Below, in pieces: positions 37,501 to 49,766 of a DNA stretch of 64,000 bases (its first letter is position 1; each line of letters starts with the position of its first letter). The notes beneath the pieces were generated by a model. That model was not told the DNA's origin and ran no database searches. It worked only from the letters and a program-made list of their open reading frames with translations. The stretch is taken from contig JAAOMT010000672.1 in assembly GCA_016748015.1 (NCBI GenBank), positions 483,752 to 547,751 of the forward strand. The letters are read 5' to 3'. Source of the DNA: Geosiphon pyriformis (taxonomy: Eukaryota > Glomeromycota > Glomeromycetes > Archaeosporales > Geosiphonaceae). Made by a program: the position numbers and the translations under genes.

Positions 37501-39246
37501 GAATCATTGAGACCCAAGCTTCCCTCCAAAACCCAGGAACTGACTTGCCAACCAGCAAAAATTCAAGAACACCAAAAGCATATCCAAAATAGATTTGTCA
37601 CAATGTTTTCACAATTCGTTGGAGATACCAGAAAGACCAGCCGCTTTTCCATCAGGAAGATCTTTAACAACAGTTGACAACTCATCAAAACTGATCGAGC
37701 ACATGACATCAGAGAAAGCACTATCGAACATGTAATCCAAAGGCCAAAATTGATGAACCCAATCCTCAGAGAAGTCAGACACCACCTCACGGTTTCTGGT
37801 CCATCCCTCCATAATTTCGTCCACTTTGAACTTAACCAAATCGGGCTCCAAAATCAACTCTTCTTCTACAACTAAATGATCTAGAACCACCTTGCAAAAA
37901 GGACACTCCAAAACATTTCTAATGGTGTAACCCTTGTTCAGTTTAAAACTCTCTATTCTCTTACCAATAGCTTGCTTGATTGAAGATTCTTCAGCACACT
38001 TGGATTCCAAAAATTTCAAAGAGCGGTACGATTTCCTCACTTTGGCTAGCACAGAACAAATAATATCAAAATTAGAACCTAAAAAAAACAGAGACTTAAC
38101 CTCCGATGCACCAAGAGAGTCGAGTCTGTGCCATACCTCCAACAAAGAAGCAAAACCATCACTCGAAGCCAAATGCAAGGCCTTAACCAACTTAGAAACC
38201 AGCAGCTCTAGTTTGTGAAACCTAGAAGAAGTCCTAGTAAACACGTCGTCAAAATCTTTGAACCATTTTTTCTTAAATGTACCATCCGCTAAAAGAACCA
38301 TGATCTTGCGAACAATGTCCCACATAGTGTCTACATCTGAAAACCTCACTGCCACTTCAAAAGCATCTGAAAACATAGAGACATTGGCAGCTAAAGCATT
38401 CTTGAACTCCAACCCCCTAGCATTATTGGCACCTTTGATGTCAAACTTCCAACAATCCCTATTCGCTTGCTTGTGAAAAGAAATTAAGCACGTATCCAAG
38501 AGCCCGCCCAAACCCAAATCCACTGAAACAGCTCGATGGTCTGTGTCAAAATGCTCACTGACATTCAAAACCTTATGATGTATTATCACATTGACAAGAC
38601 ACGAGGAGACAAACACATAATCAATTACTTTTGTAACACCTCTAGAATTTTTTCAAGTGGACGTTTTTGCAGCTGGGCTACCAACTAAAGAATTGACCAG
38701 ACCCAAATCAAAGTATTTTTTGAAACTTGCACTTTTATGAGAACCGTCTTCATTAAAATCACCTCCGAGAATGACAAAAGAAGATTTATTAACAGCCTTT
38801 GCAATAAGAGAGTTAATCTCATCAGCCTGGGAAAACCGCACCACCGAAGAAGCACCAGCGTAAAGCCCTAGAATTGACACCAAGAGCTTATTCTTGAAAA
38901 GCAATCTAACAGACAAGAGCTGGCCAGGCACTTCAAAAACTCTGCACACATGCCTTGCCAAAGAAGAGTCCATGACAACCGCCACACCAGCACCCAGATA
39001 ACCAGAATCCAAACCAGAGGAAAACACCCGAACACTATCAAACTTGTTGGCGATCCAGGGACGAACCCTATCCTTCAACTTTGTCTTAGTAAAAATAGAA
39101 ACCAAATTTCCCATGTCTTTGTGCCAACAAACTATATCTTCTTGTTTTGCAGGAATGTTTATGCCTCGAACATTACACGTAGCAACCTTCCAAATAAAAC
39201 CAGTCATTGAGAAGACGAGAGAACTGAAGAACCCAAACCAGAACAC
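34520..39246 (-). pseudogene. LINE copy C ORF2 (endonuclease-RT-RNase H), nearly intact
   Basis: The APE-type endonuclease occupies 39246-38650 (TCNVRGINIP, then GGDFNEDG). Reverse transcriptase occupies about 37700-36500. RNase H occupies about 35820-35400 (YTDGS, ELQAI, NSQAALDA, GHLGVSSNNHADALAKDAA). A Cys/His cluster CLFCGNVETSDHVFLC lies near 35050. The frame is broken by stops at 38653, 37609, 36491, 34844 and 34721, and by one base loss near 37565 that shifts the frame. The stops at 38653, 37609 and 36491 replace expected Trp codons. Reverse transcriptase motif A reads LQNM (about 37250) where copy A has LQDM, and motif C reads FVND (36897). Copying activity is therefore lost. The intact pieces are 194-546 codons long. 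Confidence 0.9.
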
Positions 39247-41168
39247 AACATATTCAGTTTTGCCAACACTGAGCCAACTGATGCATCCAAAGCCATCAAC
39301 TTTGACTCCAAACCACCAACCTTGGCAGTTAGAACCTTCGAACTACTGGAACCAAAATCAGGATTGGCATCATCAATGGTAGAGCAAAGAGAAGGAGAGG
39401 CCACCAATGGAACGTTCAGTGCCATATCCAAATCCACGCATGAGACCAGGAAAGCATACGCAACGGGATGAGAGGCTAGAGAAGAAGACTCTGAAGATAC
39501 CACCTCAACACAACTTAGCTTCTTCGCAATAGCAGAAACTCGGTCTGCCAAAAGCTCTAAAGAGCATTCCAAAATTGCCAACCGACTGCACAAACCAGAG
39601 ATATCAGAAGGGGAGGATTCTACCAAGGCAGAACCCACACCGAAACTAGCACCAACAAAAAAAAGACCTGAAGAAACCACACGAGAGGAAGTGCCACTAG
39701 CAACTTGGGTCTATGTCTTGCCACCAAAGGAAACTGGATGAGTAATAGAAGCCTGTTTCCTCCTATATACATTAGCCAGACAAACCCAATCCTGAGAAGT
39801 TACTACCTGCTTACTGTGAGCACCAGAATTCCCACCCATAGAACAAACATCAGAAACATGACCGAATTGTTTACACATTACACAACAGGCCAAAGATAGA
39901 CCAGCCCAATGCAAACTTACACTCTTGAAAACCAGAACCAAACCAATAGCAGCCAACTTGGATGTCTCACTCTCAAAACAGATCACAGCACACCGATTAC
40001 GAATATATGAAGATGGATTACGGCTAATAAAACAAGTTATCCTATCATAAGCCTCCACCAATGCAGACAAATCATGGGCAGTAGTGCCAACTGGAAGAAT
40101 GTAAAGCAACGCCCGATGCTGATCCCTAGATACCCACATTTGTTTATCAACACTTGTCTTTGCCATGCAAACAGAATCTTTTCCCATAAGCACAGACCAT
40201 CTAGCTGCAACCAAATTAGCTATCTCAGATGATTCATATTCCACTAGGGTCTTTTGCCAAAGACCAATAAGCTGCACTTTGATTGAAATAATCTTGCCAA
40301 ACTTGGAGAACACTGCCTCAATTGCCAATTTGGGAAGATCCACTGGGATTTCTTTGACGATCACCCTCCGATCTAAACGGCTGTTTACTTTTCTTAGATC
40401 ATCATTTACCAAAATTTTTTTACTAATTGCCATTTCTCTTGCCTTAATCAAACTTTTTTCAGATGTAAATGATGACCTTATTATTCCTGGAAATTTTGAG
40501 AAAGTCGAAGCCCCTCCAAAACCATCAACTTGATAAAAAAATTTTTTCACACAAATCAACTTATCACTAACAGTTTTCCCAGGAACAGCAGAAAGTTCAA
40601 TATCCAATGCAAAAGATTTCACTGAAATAAAACTCCGAATCTTCTGATCACGTGACGCAACTGGCAGCAACTGATTGGATCCATTGAACGTATGAGGAGG
40701 GAGCTCCAAAACGTTGCCAGTACCACCCACATTAATGAAAGAAGGCTGCTTAGGCGGGTGTTCAAATATGTACGTTCTCGTTCTCAAACCCTTTGGCATA
40801 GCATTACCCATTAGTTTGTCATCCCTAGAAGCGTTAGAATCGACGTAGCTCATTTCTTCCACAATCGTGTTCTTCATGTTCTCAACATCAGAAGTCCCGT
40901 CAACACTTGATTTCTCACTGTCTATTTCACTACCCCAAGATTTCTTCTGGTTGTCAACGCCACCATGTAGCATGTCCACAGGTAGAGGGCCAACCGACGA
41001 ATTCACAACAACACCAGAATCATCAGATTTCTTTATTTTCTTGTAAGATGGACCACAAGTGTAAACACTCTCAACGTGCACCTTTTTTTTAGTGCCAGAA
41101 CGAGTTCTCACACCAGCTGAACCAGATGCTGACCCACCAGCAGAAGAGCCTACTGGATCCATTGTCAC
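39204..41168 (-). pseudogene. LINE copy C ORF1 (RRM-like, CCHC knuckle), one stop
   Basis: The ATG at 41168 starts 485 open codons, then a TAG at 39711-39713, then 169 further codons in the same frame to a stop at 39204. The TAG sits in GGKT-stop-TQVASG, where Trp would fit, so a single G-to-A change would explain it. The first 150 residues are Ser/Gly/Lys/Asp-rich. An RRM-like part with VIVKEIPVDLP and FSKFGKIISIKVQL lies in the middle. The zinc knuckle CVMCKQFGHVSDVC has the C-x2-C-x4-H-x4-C spacing. The C-terminal piece has a Leu-rich heptad-like segment. The protein would bind the element RNA. Confidence 0.9.
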
Positions 41169-41294
41169 GAACAGAGGTGTATGTAAAGAAATAACTGAAG
41201 GAAACAGAAGGGAATAAGGGAAAAGGAAGATATTTCTTTGACTATTCTATGCTCTCGTTATGGTCAGAGGATCAACGAAAGAAAGAGTTTTTTT
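41169..41294 (-). promoter_or_regulatory. LINE copy C 5' UTR / probable internal promoter
   Basis: The segment between the outer target duplication and the ORF1 ATG is pyrimidine-rich on the coding strand and less AT-rich than flanking DNA. LINEs generally need an internal promoter here. No specific box is identified. Confidence 0.4.
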
Positions 41295-41306
41295 TTTAAT
41301 AATATT
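41295..41306 (+). repeat. Right target-site duplication of the 34-41 kb LINE
   Basis: TTTAATAATATT, identical to 34373-34384. Confidence 0.75.
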
Positions 41307-41885
41307 GTTTATATTATTTTAAATAAAATTGTATTTTTAAAAATTAGTACATAAAAGCTTTTTTAGTTTTTAAAAATTTTAAATTAGCTGTTAATAAAAT
41401 TGTGAATTTTGGGTATAATCTAAAAATATCTTATTATAATAAAATCTAATTAGTTTAATTTAAATATAAAGCTATTATATAAAAAATAACTTAATATTTT
41501 ATAATAATTTTTTATTTTTTGTGATTTTTAAGTTGTTATTAATACTTTTTAATAATATTATTTAACTATCAAGAATTGTTGAATTTTTTGGTATTTGTTT
41601 TAGATTATAGTTAAATTTGAAATAATTTATACTAAAATAATTTATAATCTGTAATAAACTATAATATTTTGAATTTACTAATTTAATAGTTAAAAAATTC
41701 TTATGTTTATAACTTATACTTGTAATATTTAATAACTCATAATTTTTTACTGTTAATATAAGTTATTTTAAGTGCTAAATTTAGTTTAAATTCTGCTAAA
41801 TTTAGTAAAATTGCAGTAAAACAAACCAATATTTTTATGACTAAAAATATTATATAATAATATAATATTATTTATTTAACAGAAT
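41307..41885. other. AT-rich stretch right of the LINE
   Basis: No gene or repeat recognised. It could be the far side of LINE copy B, but decay is too strong to show it. Confidence 0.4.
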
Positions 41886-41889
41886 AATT

Positions 41890-42375
41890 ATTAATCATAA
41901 TAAGTAATCAAGTTAGAGTTTTGAATTGTCTTAAGTTTTAAATTATTATCAATTATATAAGTAATTAAGTCAGAGTTTCAAATTGTTCTAAGTTCTAAAT
42001 TATTATTGATTATATAAATATCAAGTTAAAGTTTTAAATTGTTCCAAGTTTTAAATTATTATTAATTATATAAGTAATTAAATCAGAGTTTTGAATTGTC
42101 CTAAGTTTTAAATTATTATTAATTATATAAATAATTAAGTCAGAATTTTGAATTGTCTCAAGTTTTAAATTATTATTAATTATATAAGTAATTAAGTTGG
42201 AATTTTAAATTATTCCAAGTTCTAAATTATTATTGATTATATAAATAATTAAGTTAGAGTTTTGAATTGTTTTAAGCCTCTAAATTATTATCAATTGTGT
42301 AAGTAATCAAATCAGAGTTTCAAATTATTCTAAGTTTTAAATTATTATTAATTGTGTAAGTAATTAAATCGAATT
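41890..42375 (+). repeat. 57-bp tandem repeat array, about nine units
   Basis: The phrase AAGTAATTAAGTCAGAGTTT, followed by TGAATTGTCCTAAGTTTTAA and ATTATTATTAATTATAT, recurs at about 41902, 41959, 42016, 42072, 42129, 42186, 42243, 42300 and 42357. Units differ mainly by C/T and G/A exchanges. It is AT-rich, non-coding satellite-like DNA. Confidence 0.85.
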
Positions 42376-42619
42376 TTTGGATCAGTTTTATCTAATTAAA
42401 GTCTTAATTATACTTTTTCTTTGTCTTTTAATTCTATTATGTTTAATAGCAAAAAGCATCTTATCTTTTTAGTTTGTATTCCACAAAGTTGTAAAAATAC
42501 TATACTTTATAATAAGTTTATAATATTTAATTAATATCATATAAATAATAAAAACCAATTAAAAACTGCAAAACACTTTAAGAAAAATGGTTTTTCATAT
42601 ATAAAATAATCTTTAGTTT

Positions 42620-43520
42620 TGGCTTGGGTCAAAATGAACCAAATTTTTGTCTATAAGCAATTACATATGCATAGAATTTAATTCTAACTTTAATAAAGCA
42701 CTTATTATTTTTATTTAAAAGACAGAATTGCATAAAATAATATTTATTGGAGATATAATTCAAGCTGCTAATATAAAGTTTTATGATCAATTAAATATTC
42801 CAGAAAATGAGTGCTAAAAACTATTTAATAACTAGTTTAAAAGCTTTAAAGACTATATTAAATTATATTTATTTTACTTTTATAATAATATATTATTAAT
42901 TAATATTAAGCATATTAAAAATAAGTAAGTACATATAATAATACTTCTTGCTAATTAAAAATTATACAATATTTTCAACATAAATAAAACTACACTATTT
43001 TATGTTATATTACCAAATTAAGATTTGCTATAATATCATAATACTAAACAATTAAAAGTGTAACTGATACTTGCTTTTACAATCAATATTAATAGAACTA
43101 AATATTGCTATTATTTATTATTAGTTATGTTAAACATTTATACTGTTTTTAAAAGAAAACAGAAAAGCAATTTGGTTTTCAATATTATTTAAACACTTAT
43201 GTTTAAATAACTGGTAATATTTTTTAACAATAGCTTGTTAATTAGAACTATTAGCTATATAAAAAAAACCAAAACATATTGTTATTAGTAAACAATTTTA
43301 CTAATCACAATTATAATATGAAATTTATTATAAAAATTTATATAGAATAGTTTACATCGAATTTGATAGCACATATTTAGCCTATAAATACTAGAATTAT
43401 TTATTATTTTAAGACATATTACTATTGCCATTTTTTTACTATATATTAAATTTTTCTAATAATAGTGCTAATAATTTTTATGCAATTAATTAATTTTAAG
43501 CAATATATCTAATTTATAGG
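42620..43520 (+). pseudogene. pogo/Tigger-like (DDE, CENP-B type) transposase relic
   Basis: Pieces in shifting frames read NIFNMDKTTLFYVMLPN (about 42965-43020), matching the NxDET-x-LFY block that holds the first catalytic Asp. Then comes KHIVLLVNNFT-type sequence (about 43270-43310), matching LLVDNFTGH with the second Asp changed to Asn. Then LIAHIQPINT (about 43365-43395) matches the T/A-HLQPMDAGI block. Upstream, IIQAANIKFYDQLNIPENE (about 42760-42810) fits the second half of the CENP-B-type helix-turn-helix domain. Terminal inverted repeats were not found. Confidence 0.7.
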
Positions 43521-44300
43521 AAATAAAAAAATGTTTTAAATAAAATAATTATTCATTGTTGGTACTAAATTAGCATTCTTTTAATTAATATAAATAACAA
43601 CTTTTAAAATAAAACTGCAAACTTGAAAATAATAATTAATTATAATCAAAAAATAGTGTTATAGTTAAAACTCATACTTTTATTTAGTTATTACATGTAT
43701 TAGCAACTAATATATATAATTAGCCATTCTATTTTTAGATAGTAATCATTAATCTGATTAATAATTTGACTGTTAATCTAATTATTGACTTGATTATTAA
43801 CCTAATCAATAACTTAATTAATGATTTCATCATTAATCTAATTATTGACCACTTTTAATAGCTATATAAGTAATGCATTTCTTAAATATAGAAAAATATG
43901 TAAAAAAATCAAAAAAAGCAAAAAAATAAAATAACAACTTTTATTTCAATTTTTTTCTTTTTACTAATTTTCTTTTTTACTTTTAAGTATCTAAACATCT
44001 TGGAATAAAAGATTACTTGTTGGCATTTATCTATCTTTTTTCTGACTTATATAATTTTAGCATTTGAAGATTATTAAATAAAATATAACTGAAAAGCACA
44101 TTTAATACTTAATATTAAATTCTAAAAACATCAATATAAAGCATAAAATTATACCAATATATTATTATTTGTTGATAATATAGACTATTTTTCTATTTTT
44201 AGATTCTCCAGTTATGTTTTGAAAAGAATAGCAATTGAGATATTTTATAAAACTGATCTCATACATTAAATTCATACTCATTCAATTCACTTTTTGAAGT
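43520..44300. other. AT-rich stretch with a short degenerate repeat
   Basis: At 43745-43850 the phrase TTAATCTAATTATTGAC occurs at least twice (about 43774 and 43833) within a run of similar TTAAT/ATTGA steps. TATATAAG at 43864 could be a TATA box of the 5' LTR of the following gypsy relic, but no LTR could be delimited. Confidence 0.35.
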
Positions 44301-44899
44301 TAAATGCTCTTTGATTAATTTTATCATCCTATAATCCTGTTTTTTTTTGCTATCTATTAACTTATTACTCTAACCCATAACATAAAAGTAGTGTTTTTTG
44401 TAAGATTGTTAAAATTTATTTATTTTTTTATTGTATGAGTAATTATTTATACTTGTCACAACAATCAGAAAAATACTTTGTAATATACAACAAAAATGAC
44501 TTAAATTTCATTGTACTCAATCCTTTGTCTTTTTGTTTAATTTGTTTTTCTTTTAAAAAACAATTCAGTAGACAATTTCAAAACTTTTAAAACTGGTTTC
44601 TGAATAAATATTCAGCTAAAACTTATACAGCTTATATAATCTATTTTTTTAATCAAGCCTACTTTGAAAAAACTTCTAAAAAAAGAAACAACATTAATCA
44701 GCTTTTATACTCAACAATTTTTGAACAACAGCCTTTTGATTTTAAATATCTGAATCACCAAATTCATATTTAAATTGCTGTCTACCAATTAGCTAAAACT
44801 TTCTTTAAAACAAAAGAAAAAAGTTACCAAATTACTTCTGTTTTTGATCTTTTTTTAAGTGAATTAAAACATTCTACACAAATAGTTATTTCTGAACCA

Positions 44900-45830
44900 A
44901 TAGCTGTTGATCTCATGCAAGCAAACATTCTGACTGCCCTTCAAGATATACAAACTGCTTTAGGGTAAAAAAACAACATCTTATTACTATTATTTAGAAA
45001 TAATACATAAGATTTAATCAAATAATTGAATGATTTTAAGAAAGCTGCCACAGTTAATTAATATGATGCTAACTACAAGTTCCAAATTTTTGGTGGTTAT
45101 TTTCATGGCTTTTTTGCTATCTGGTTCTTACAAAAAACTAATACTAATATCCAGCAAAAAATTATTGGATAAATATTAGCAAATATTAAAAAAAAAATAT
45201 TTCTTTTATTATTTAGTTTAAAAACAAATTTAGAACTCTTATTTTGATTTTTAAATATCAGATAGAATTAGAAAAAAGAACTCAAAGCTCAAGAAAAATA
45301 GTAACTAAATATGCTAAAACAATAAAAAAGCTAATTAAACAAATAAACTCTAAAAAAACTAGACAAAAAAGCAAAAAATTTACTTTTTTACAAAAGAATT
45401 AAGAACTGATTTTTTATATGTTTTTTGGTCTTTCTTAGTTCTAAAAAACAATTTCAGAATAAATATGGCCATTGAACTTATTTAAAGAATTGAAAATAAC
45501 CAAAAAATGCATTTGAAATCTATACTTTTTATTTTTGTTTTAGCTTTTATTATAACTCTAACTTTTCAAATAACTATAATATCTTTTGCTGCCTAAACTC
45601 AAGACCCAAATAAATAGTTAATAGATAGATTTACAACCAATCTTGCTTAATTACTAAAACCCTAAGCTTAAGCAGTAGAAAAAATTTAACAATCATAAAA
45701 ACTCAGATTTGAACCATGCTTTAATCAGTTCCAACAACTATCATACCAAAAACAGCAAAATTGTGATTCTTTTATGTGTTATCACTATAAATTAACTAGA
45801 CACTTTTCAAAAAATTGCAACAATCTTCTA
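44900..45830 (+). pseudogene. Gag relic with CCHC zinc knuckle (old gypsy)
   Basis: Readable phrases are MQANILTALQDIQTAL (44918), LNDFKKAATVN (about 45028) and YKFQIFGGYF (about 45076-45105). They correspond to the retrotransposon gag domain. The knuckle at about 45756-45820 reads CDSFMCYHYKLTRHFSKNC. It keeps the C-x2-C spacing and, further on, H-x4-C, but the second Cys of the knuckle is displaced by a Cys-to-Tyr type change. It would have formed the particle and bound RNA. Confidence 0.8.
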
Positions 45831-47459
45831 TTGTCTTCTCTAGCTTTTAAAAACAATAACATTTAAAACAACAAACCTAATAACAATAATGTTTCTAATC
45901 AAAGATTTAATCATGCCAACATTAACTTTTTTGAAAAAAATTCTCTAATTAAAGCCACTGTTTATTAGTTTTTAAATTAGTAGGCATATTTTCAAAGAGT
46001 AAAAGTACAAGTCAATTAGAAAAAAACTTTTTTTATGTTTTTAACTTAACTAATAATAACTATGATATAAATAAACTGGCAATTAACTTTCTTAATTCAA
46101 CAAAAAAAAAAAAAAAAGCTAAAATTGATTTTGTTCTGAATTTCAATAAAGCTTTTATATTAATTATTAATAATAATGAACCACTAAAAGCAAAAATCAT
46201 CAAAAAATTTTTAAAGCTAGAACTTTCAGAAATTGTACAAAAATTTTGTTCTTATTCTATTGTTAAAGATCTTATAAAAATACCAGCTTACATTATTTTT
46301 ATTCAGCTAATAATTCATCTACAATTCAGAAAAAATCTTCACAAATCTTTAATCTTAAAAAAAAAGACACCAAAAACCAACAAACACTTTTATCAAACTG
46401 AACTTATTAATAATAGCAATGTTACTCCTCTAATTTGCAAAGCAAAAGTGATTGGTTATTTCATTAATCTGATCTTAAACAGTAGATTGTCTATTAGTGT
46501 TATTACCAAATATTTCCTTAAGGCAATTAACAGAAAGATTGATAAGTCTTTTACTTAACTAGTAATTAATATATATAGTAACAAGAAAAAAAGTCTGGGC
46601 ATAACCAAAGCTGTCTCTGTTTATATCAATAGTATCAGTATTAAAACTAACATGGAAGTTTTTGAAGCCAAGAAATATATTATTATTGTTGACAAAAAAT
46701 GGCTTAAAAAAGCAAAATTTTACTTAACTATAAACTTTATAAGCTAATTATCAGATGTGGTAAAAAGCCTATTGTGGTTAAGTATTATTATTAAACAACT
46801 TTTCTAGTATTCAAGCAAGATTAAAAAAAAAACAATTAAATAAATCAGATGATAAAGAAAGTGAAAAAAAATAAATAAAGAAGAACAAAAAAAAACTACT
46901 AAACTTACTTACACTATTTTTATCAGCAATAACAAGTTACTGAACAATATTAAGACTGATAAAAAAAAGAATTATTGTAAATGGTAAGCTAATTTGTTGG
47001 TTATATTATAATATACTCAAAAAAACTTTTAACAGAAAGTTTGGCAAGAAAACCAAATACAGTTATTGGTAATATAGTCTTTATGTTTAGTGCTAATATA
47101 ATAAGTTATTGTATTCTTCCAACAATAAATTCAAATTCTGTTTAATCTATTACAAAGATTGGAAATTTATTAACTTAATACCAAAAAAAAAGATACAAAA
47201 AGTGCAAAAATTCTTTGAGAATAAACTATTAAAGATACAGTTATTAATAATAAAACAAAAAAACTTTTCTCAAAAAAAAGAAAGATAGATATTAAAAATC
47301 TGTTGACTAAAAACAATCCCGTTATTTTAAAAGAAAATAATACTCCTAAATATACCCATGTAATACAACACACTATCACTACCAAAGAAACTTATTCTAT
47401 TCATCTAAAGCCTTATTAGTCTAATTGTCATAATAATAAGTTTATTAAGAAATAAATAA

Positions 47460-48640
47460 ATTGAATAAAAATCTTAGATTTATATAAAAAACTAAAAATG
47501 AATGGGCTTTTTTAGTTGTAATAATATTTAAAAAACATAGAATTCTACACTTTTGTATTGACTATTAACAATTAAATACTATTACTAAAAAAGATATGTA
47601 TCTATTCCCCAAAATTAATATAATGTTAAACAAATTTAATAGTGCTTTTTTTTTAATTATTAATTTAATTGCTGAATTTTGGCAAATAAAAATAAATTCA
47701 GAAAGCAGAAAAAAACTGCCTTTATTATTAAGTATAGCATTTATAAATTCATAATTATGTCTTTTGGTTTTACTAATACCTTTTTTTATTTTTCAATGCT
47801 TAATGAACAAAGTATTTGTTCTAATCTATTTAGATAATATAATAGTATATTCAAAAACATGAAATAAATACTTAAAATATTTACAAAAATTTTTTGATCT
47901 TTTCAAAAATGCTGGTTTTAAGATTAATCCTATTAAATTTTTTTTTAGATATTAATTCATCTAGTTCTTTGGTTATTTTATTATAAAAGATGAAATCTTC
48001 TCTGATTCAGCTAAAATTAAAAAAGTCCAGAACATTAGACAATCAATGAATAATTATGAATTACATTTTTTCTTTGAATTGGCCTTTTATTATTACAAAT
48101 TCATTAAGAATTTTTTCAAAATCGTCTTTTTTTTCAATTAGCTATTCAAAAAAACTGTTAATTATTACTGAAATACATATCAACAAAAAGCATTCAAAAC
48201 TTTAAAAAAAAAATTGGTTATAGAATCTATTTTTATACAACCTAATCTGGATTAATTTTTTATCTTTTATATTAATAGATTTGATTATAAACTTAGTATT
48301 GTTTTCTTACAAAAAAATAAAGATAACAAAAAACATGTTATAACATATACAAATAGAATACTCTCACTAATAGAACAAAACTATTTAATTACTAAGCAAG
48401 AATACTTAGTAGTAGTTTAGACTACTAATTACTAAAATAAATATTTTTTTGGTGTAAAATTCTTAATAGTAACAGATTATTAAGCCTTAGTTTGGCTGTA
48501 AAACAAAAAAAAGCTAGAACACAAATAAATAACTTGCTGAATATTCCTCTTAGATAAATTTGATTATGACATTCAATATTGTAAAGAAGCAAATTATCAA
48601 AATGCCAATGTTTTTTCCAAACTTACTACTCAGTAATAAT
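47460..48640 (+). pseudogene. Reverse transcriptase-RNase H relic (old gypsy)
   Basis: Phrases in order are FCIDY-stop-QLNTITKKDMY, LIAEFWQIKINS, FVLIYLDNIIVYSK (about 47815-47855), NAGFKINPIKF (about 47910), QKAFKTLKKKLV (about 48185) and INRFDYKLSIVFLQ (about 48270). The catalytic box is YLDN instead of YLDD, so the second Asp is lost. The last phrase belongs to gypsy RNase H. Many stops. Confidence 0.88.
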
Positions 48641-48739
48641 ACAACCTTCACAAACCAAACCAACTTAATTATTAATAACTTTCTTCTTAACTAAACATGA
48701 TAATAAACTTAAACAATTACTTTATACTAATAGAATTTT

Positions 48740-49766
48740 TGAGTAAAAAACAATATTTACCAGACTACAATTGACAATAAAGAAAATATTTACACAAACA
48801 AACAAATTTTTATTTAATTTGCCAGAACCAGTTATACAAAAGAAACAGAAAAAATCTTGACCATTTTCAAAGAGTTATCAAATTTAAAGAAAAAAAATTG
48901 TAATATATAATATATATACTAATTCATTAGCTAAACACTTTAAAAAAACAAAAATAATTCAGAAAATTTTAGTTTGGTATTATTGGTTTATCTTAGAAAA
49001 AAATATTGCTGAGTACATTAAAACCTGTAATATTTGCCAAAAAAAAGAAAAACCTAATTGTAAAGAAGATATTCATTTAATTTCTATTGGTTAATTATTT
49101 GACAGAATTGATATAAATGTTGTTAAACTTTTAACAGTAACTTCTAATAGCAACAAATATATTATTACAGCTATTGACTATCTTACAAAATGAGTAAAAA
49201 CAAGAGCTTGTTCAAACCAAACAACAGTTTTTATAGCCAATTTTATTTATGAAGATATTATCTGCTATTATTGCTGTCCCAAAAAACTTTTATCTGATAG
49301 AAGAAGAGTTTTTCTTAGTATATTAGTTAAAAAACTTTGTAGAAAAATGAAAATATATTATAAATTTTTTTCTTTTTACTATTCTCAAACAAATAATCTA
49401 ATAAAATATTTCAACAGAATATTATATAAAACATTATTCAAAACCAGTGAAAAAACAAATTTATGAAACAAAATACTGTCTTCAGCCTTGTTTGCTTATA
49501 AGACTGTAAATTATAACATAACAAGTTATAAACTCTTTTATCTGTTCTATAGATGAATTGCAACTCTACTAATAGAAACTAATATTGAGATAATATCTTT
49601 TAAAGAAATCATAATAAAAAATTACAAAGACATTTGCAAAAAAAACTTAGTACTATTTTTGACTTCTTAGTAAAAGCATGAATAATTACTTTTAAAAAGA
49701 TAAAACAGTTTCAAAAAAATTTTAAGAAAAAAAAAATTATAAAACATTTTTTTTAAGTATTGGTGA
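48740..49766 (+). pseudogene. Integrase relic, N-terminal and catalytic parts (old gypsy)
   Basis: The zinc-binding part reads LAKHFKKTK and then YIKTCNICQKKE (about 49020), with CNIC kept. The catalytic core reads FDRIDINVVKLLTVTS (first Asp kept in IDI), then KKLLSDRRRVFLS (second Asp kept) and NNLIKYFNRILYKT (expected Glu changed to Lys). The C-terminal region reaches FLSIGD at 49765 and is then split by the inserted element. Confidence 0.88.
49763..49766 (+). repeat. Left 4-bp target-site duplication GTGA
   Basis: GTGA directly precedes the left LTR and is repeated at 59570-59573 directly after the right LTR. The bases encode Gly-Asp of the split integrase motif. Confidence 0.75.

Larger units (their letters stand above)
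34385..41294 (-). mobile_element. Well preserved LINE, copy C (about 6.9 kb, ORF1 + ORF2)
   Basis: Read on the - strand: a GC-normal 5' UTR of about 125 bases (41169-41294), ORF1, ORF2 overlapping it by 43 bases, a 3' UTR ending CTCACTCGTTAAAT, and an (AAAT)n tail (34385-34408). A 12-base target duplication flanks it. Its composition is strikingly less AT-rich than everything around it, and CpG is common. It still carries several Trp-to-stop changes and one frameshift, so it is a young but dead copy. It is the reference for understanding copies A, B and D. Confidence 0.93.
44500..49766 (+). mobile_element. Old Ty3/gypsy element, left part (gag, protease, RT, RNase H, integrase)
   Basis: Gag, a zinc knuckle, a protease region, reverse transcriptase, RNase H and integrase follow in the normal gypsy order on the + strand. 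All are riddled with stops. The integrase C-terminal region breaks off at 49766 in mid-motif, where a younger element was inserted. Reading resumes at 59570. No LTR of this element is recognised. The family is distinct from that of the inserted element. Confidence 0.9.

Noticed and set aside
34473-41092. Many + strand ORFs of 60-122 aa across 34.5-41.1 kb
   Set aside because: They are antisense to LINE ORF1 and ORF2, which have clear domain motifs on the - strand.
41890-42375. CRISPR-like array
   Set aside because: The whole 57-bp unit repeats without unique spacers, and the genome is eukaryotic. It is a plain tandem repeat.
47170-47385. 71-aa hydrophobic - strand ORF
   Set aside because: Antisense to the decayed gypsy element between its protease and reverse transcriptase. 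Hydrophobicity comes from T-rich sequence.
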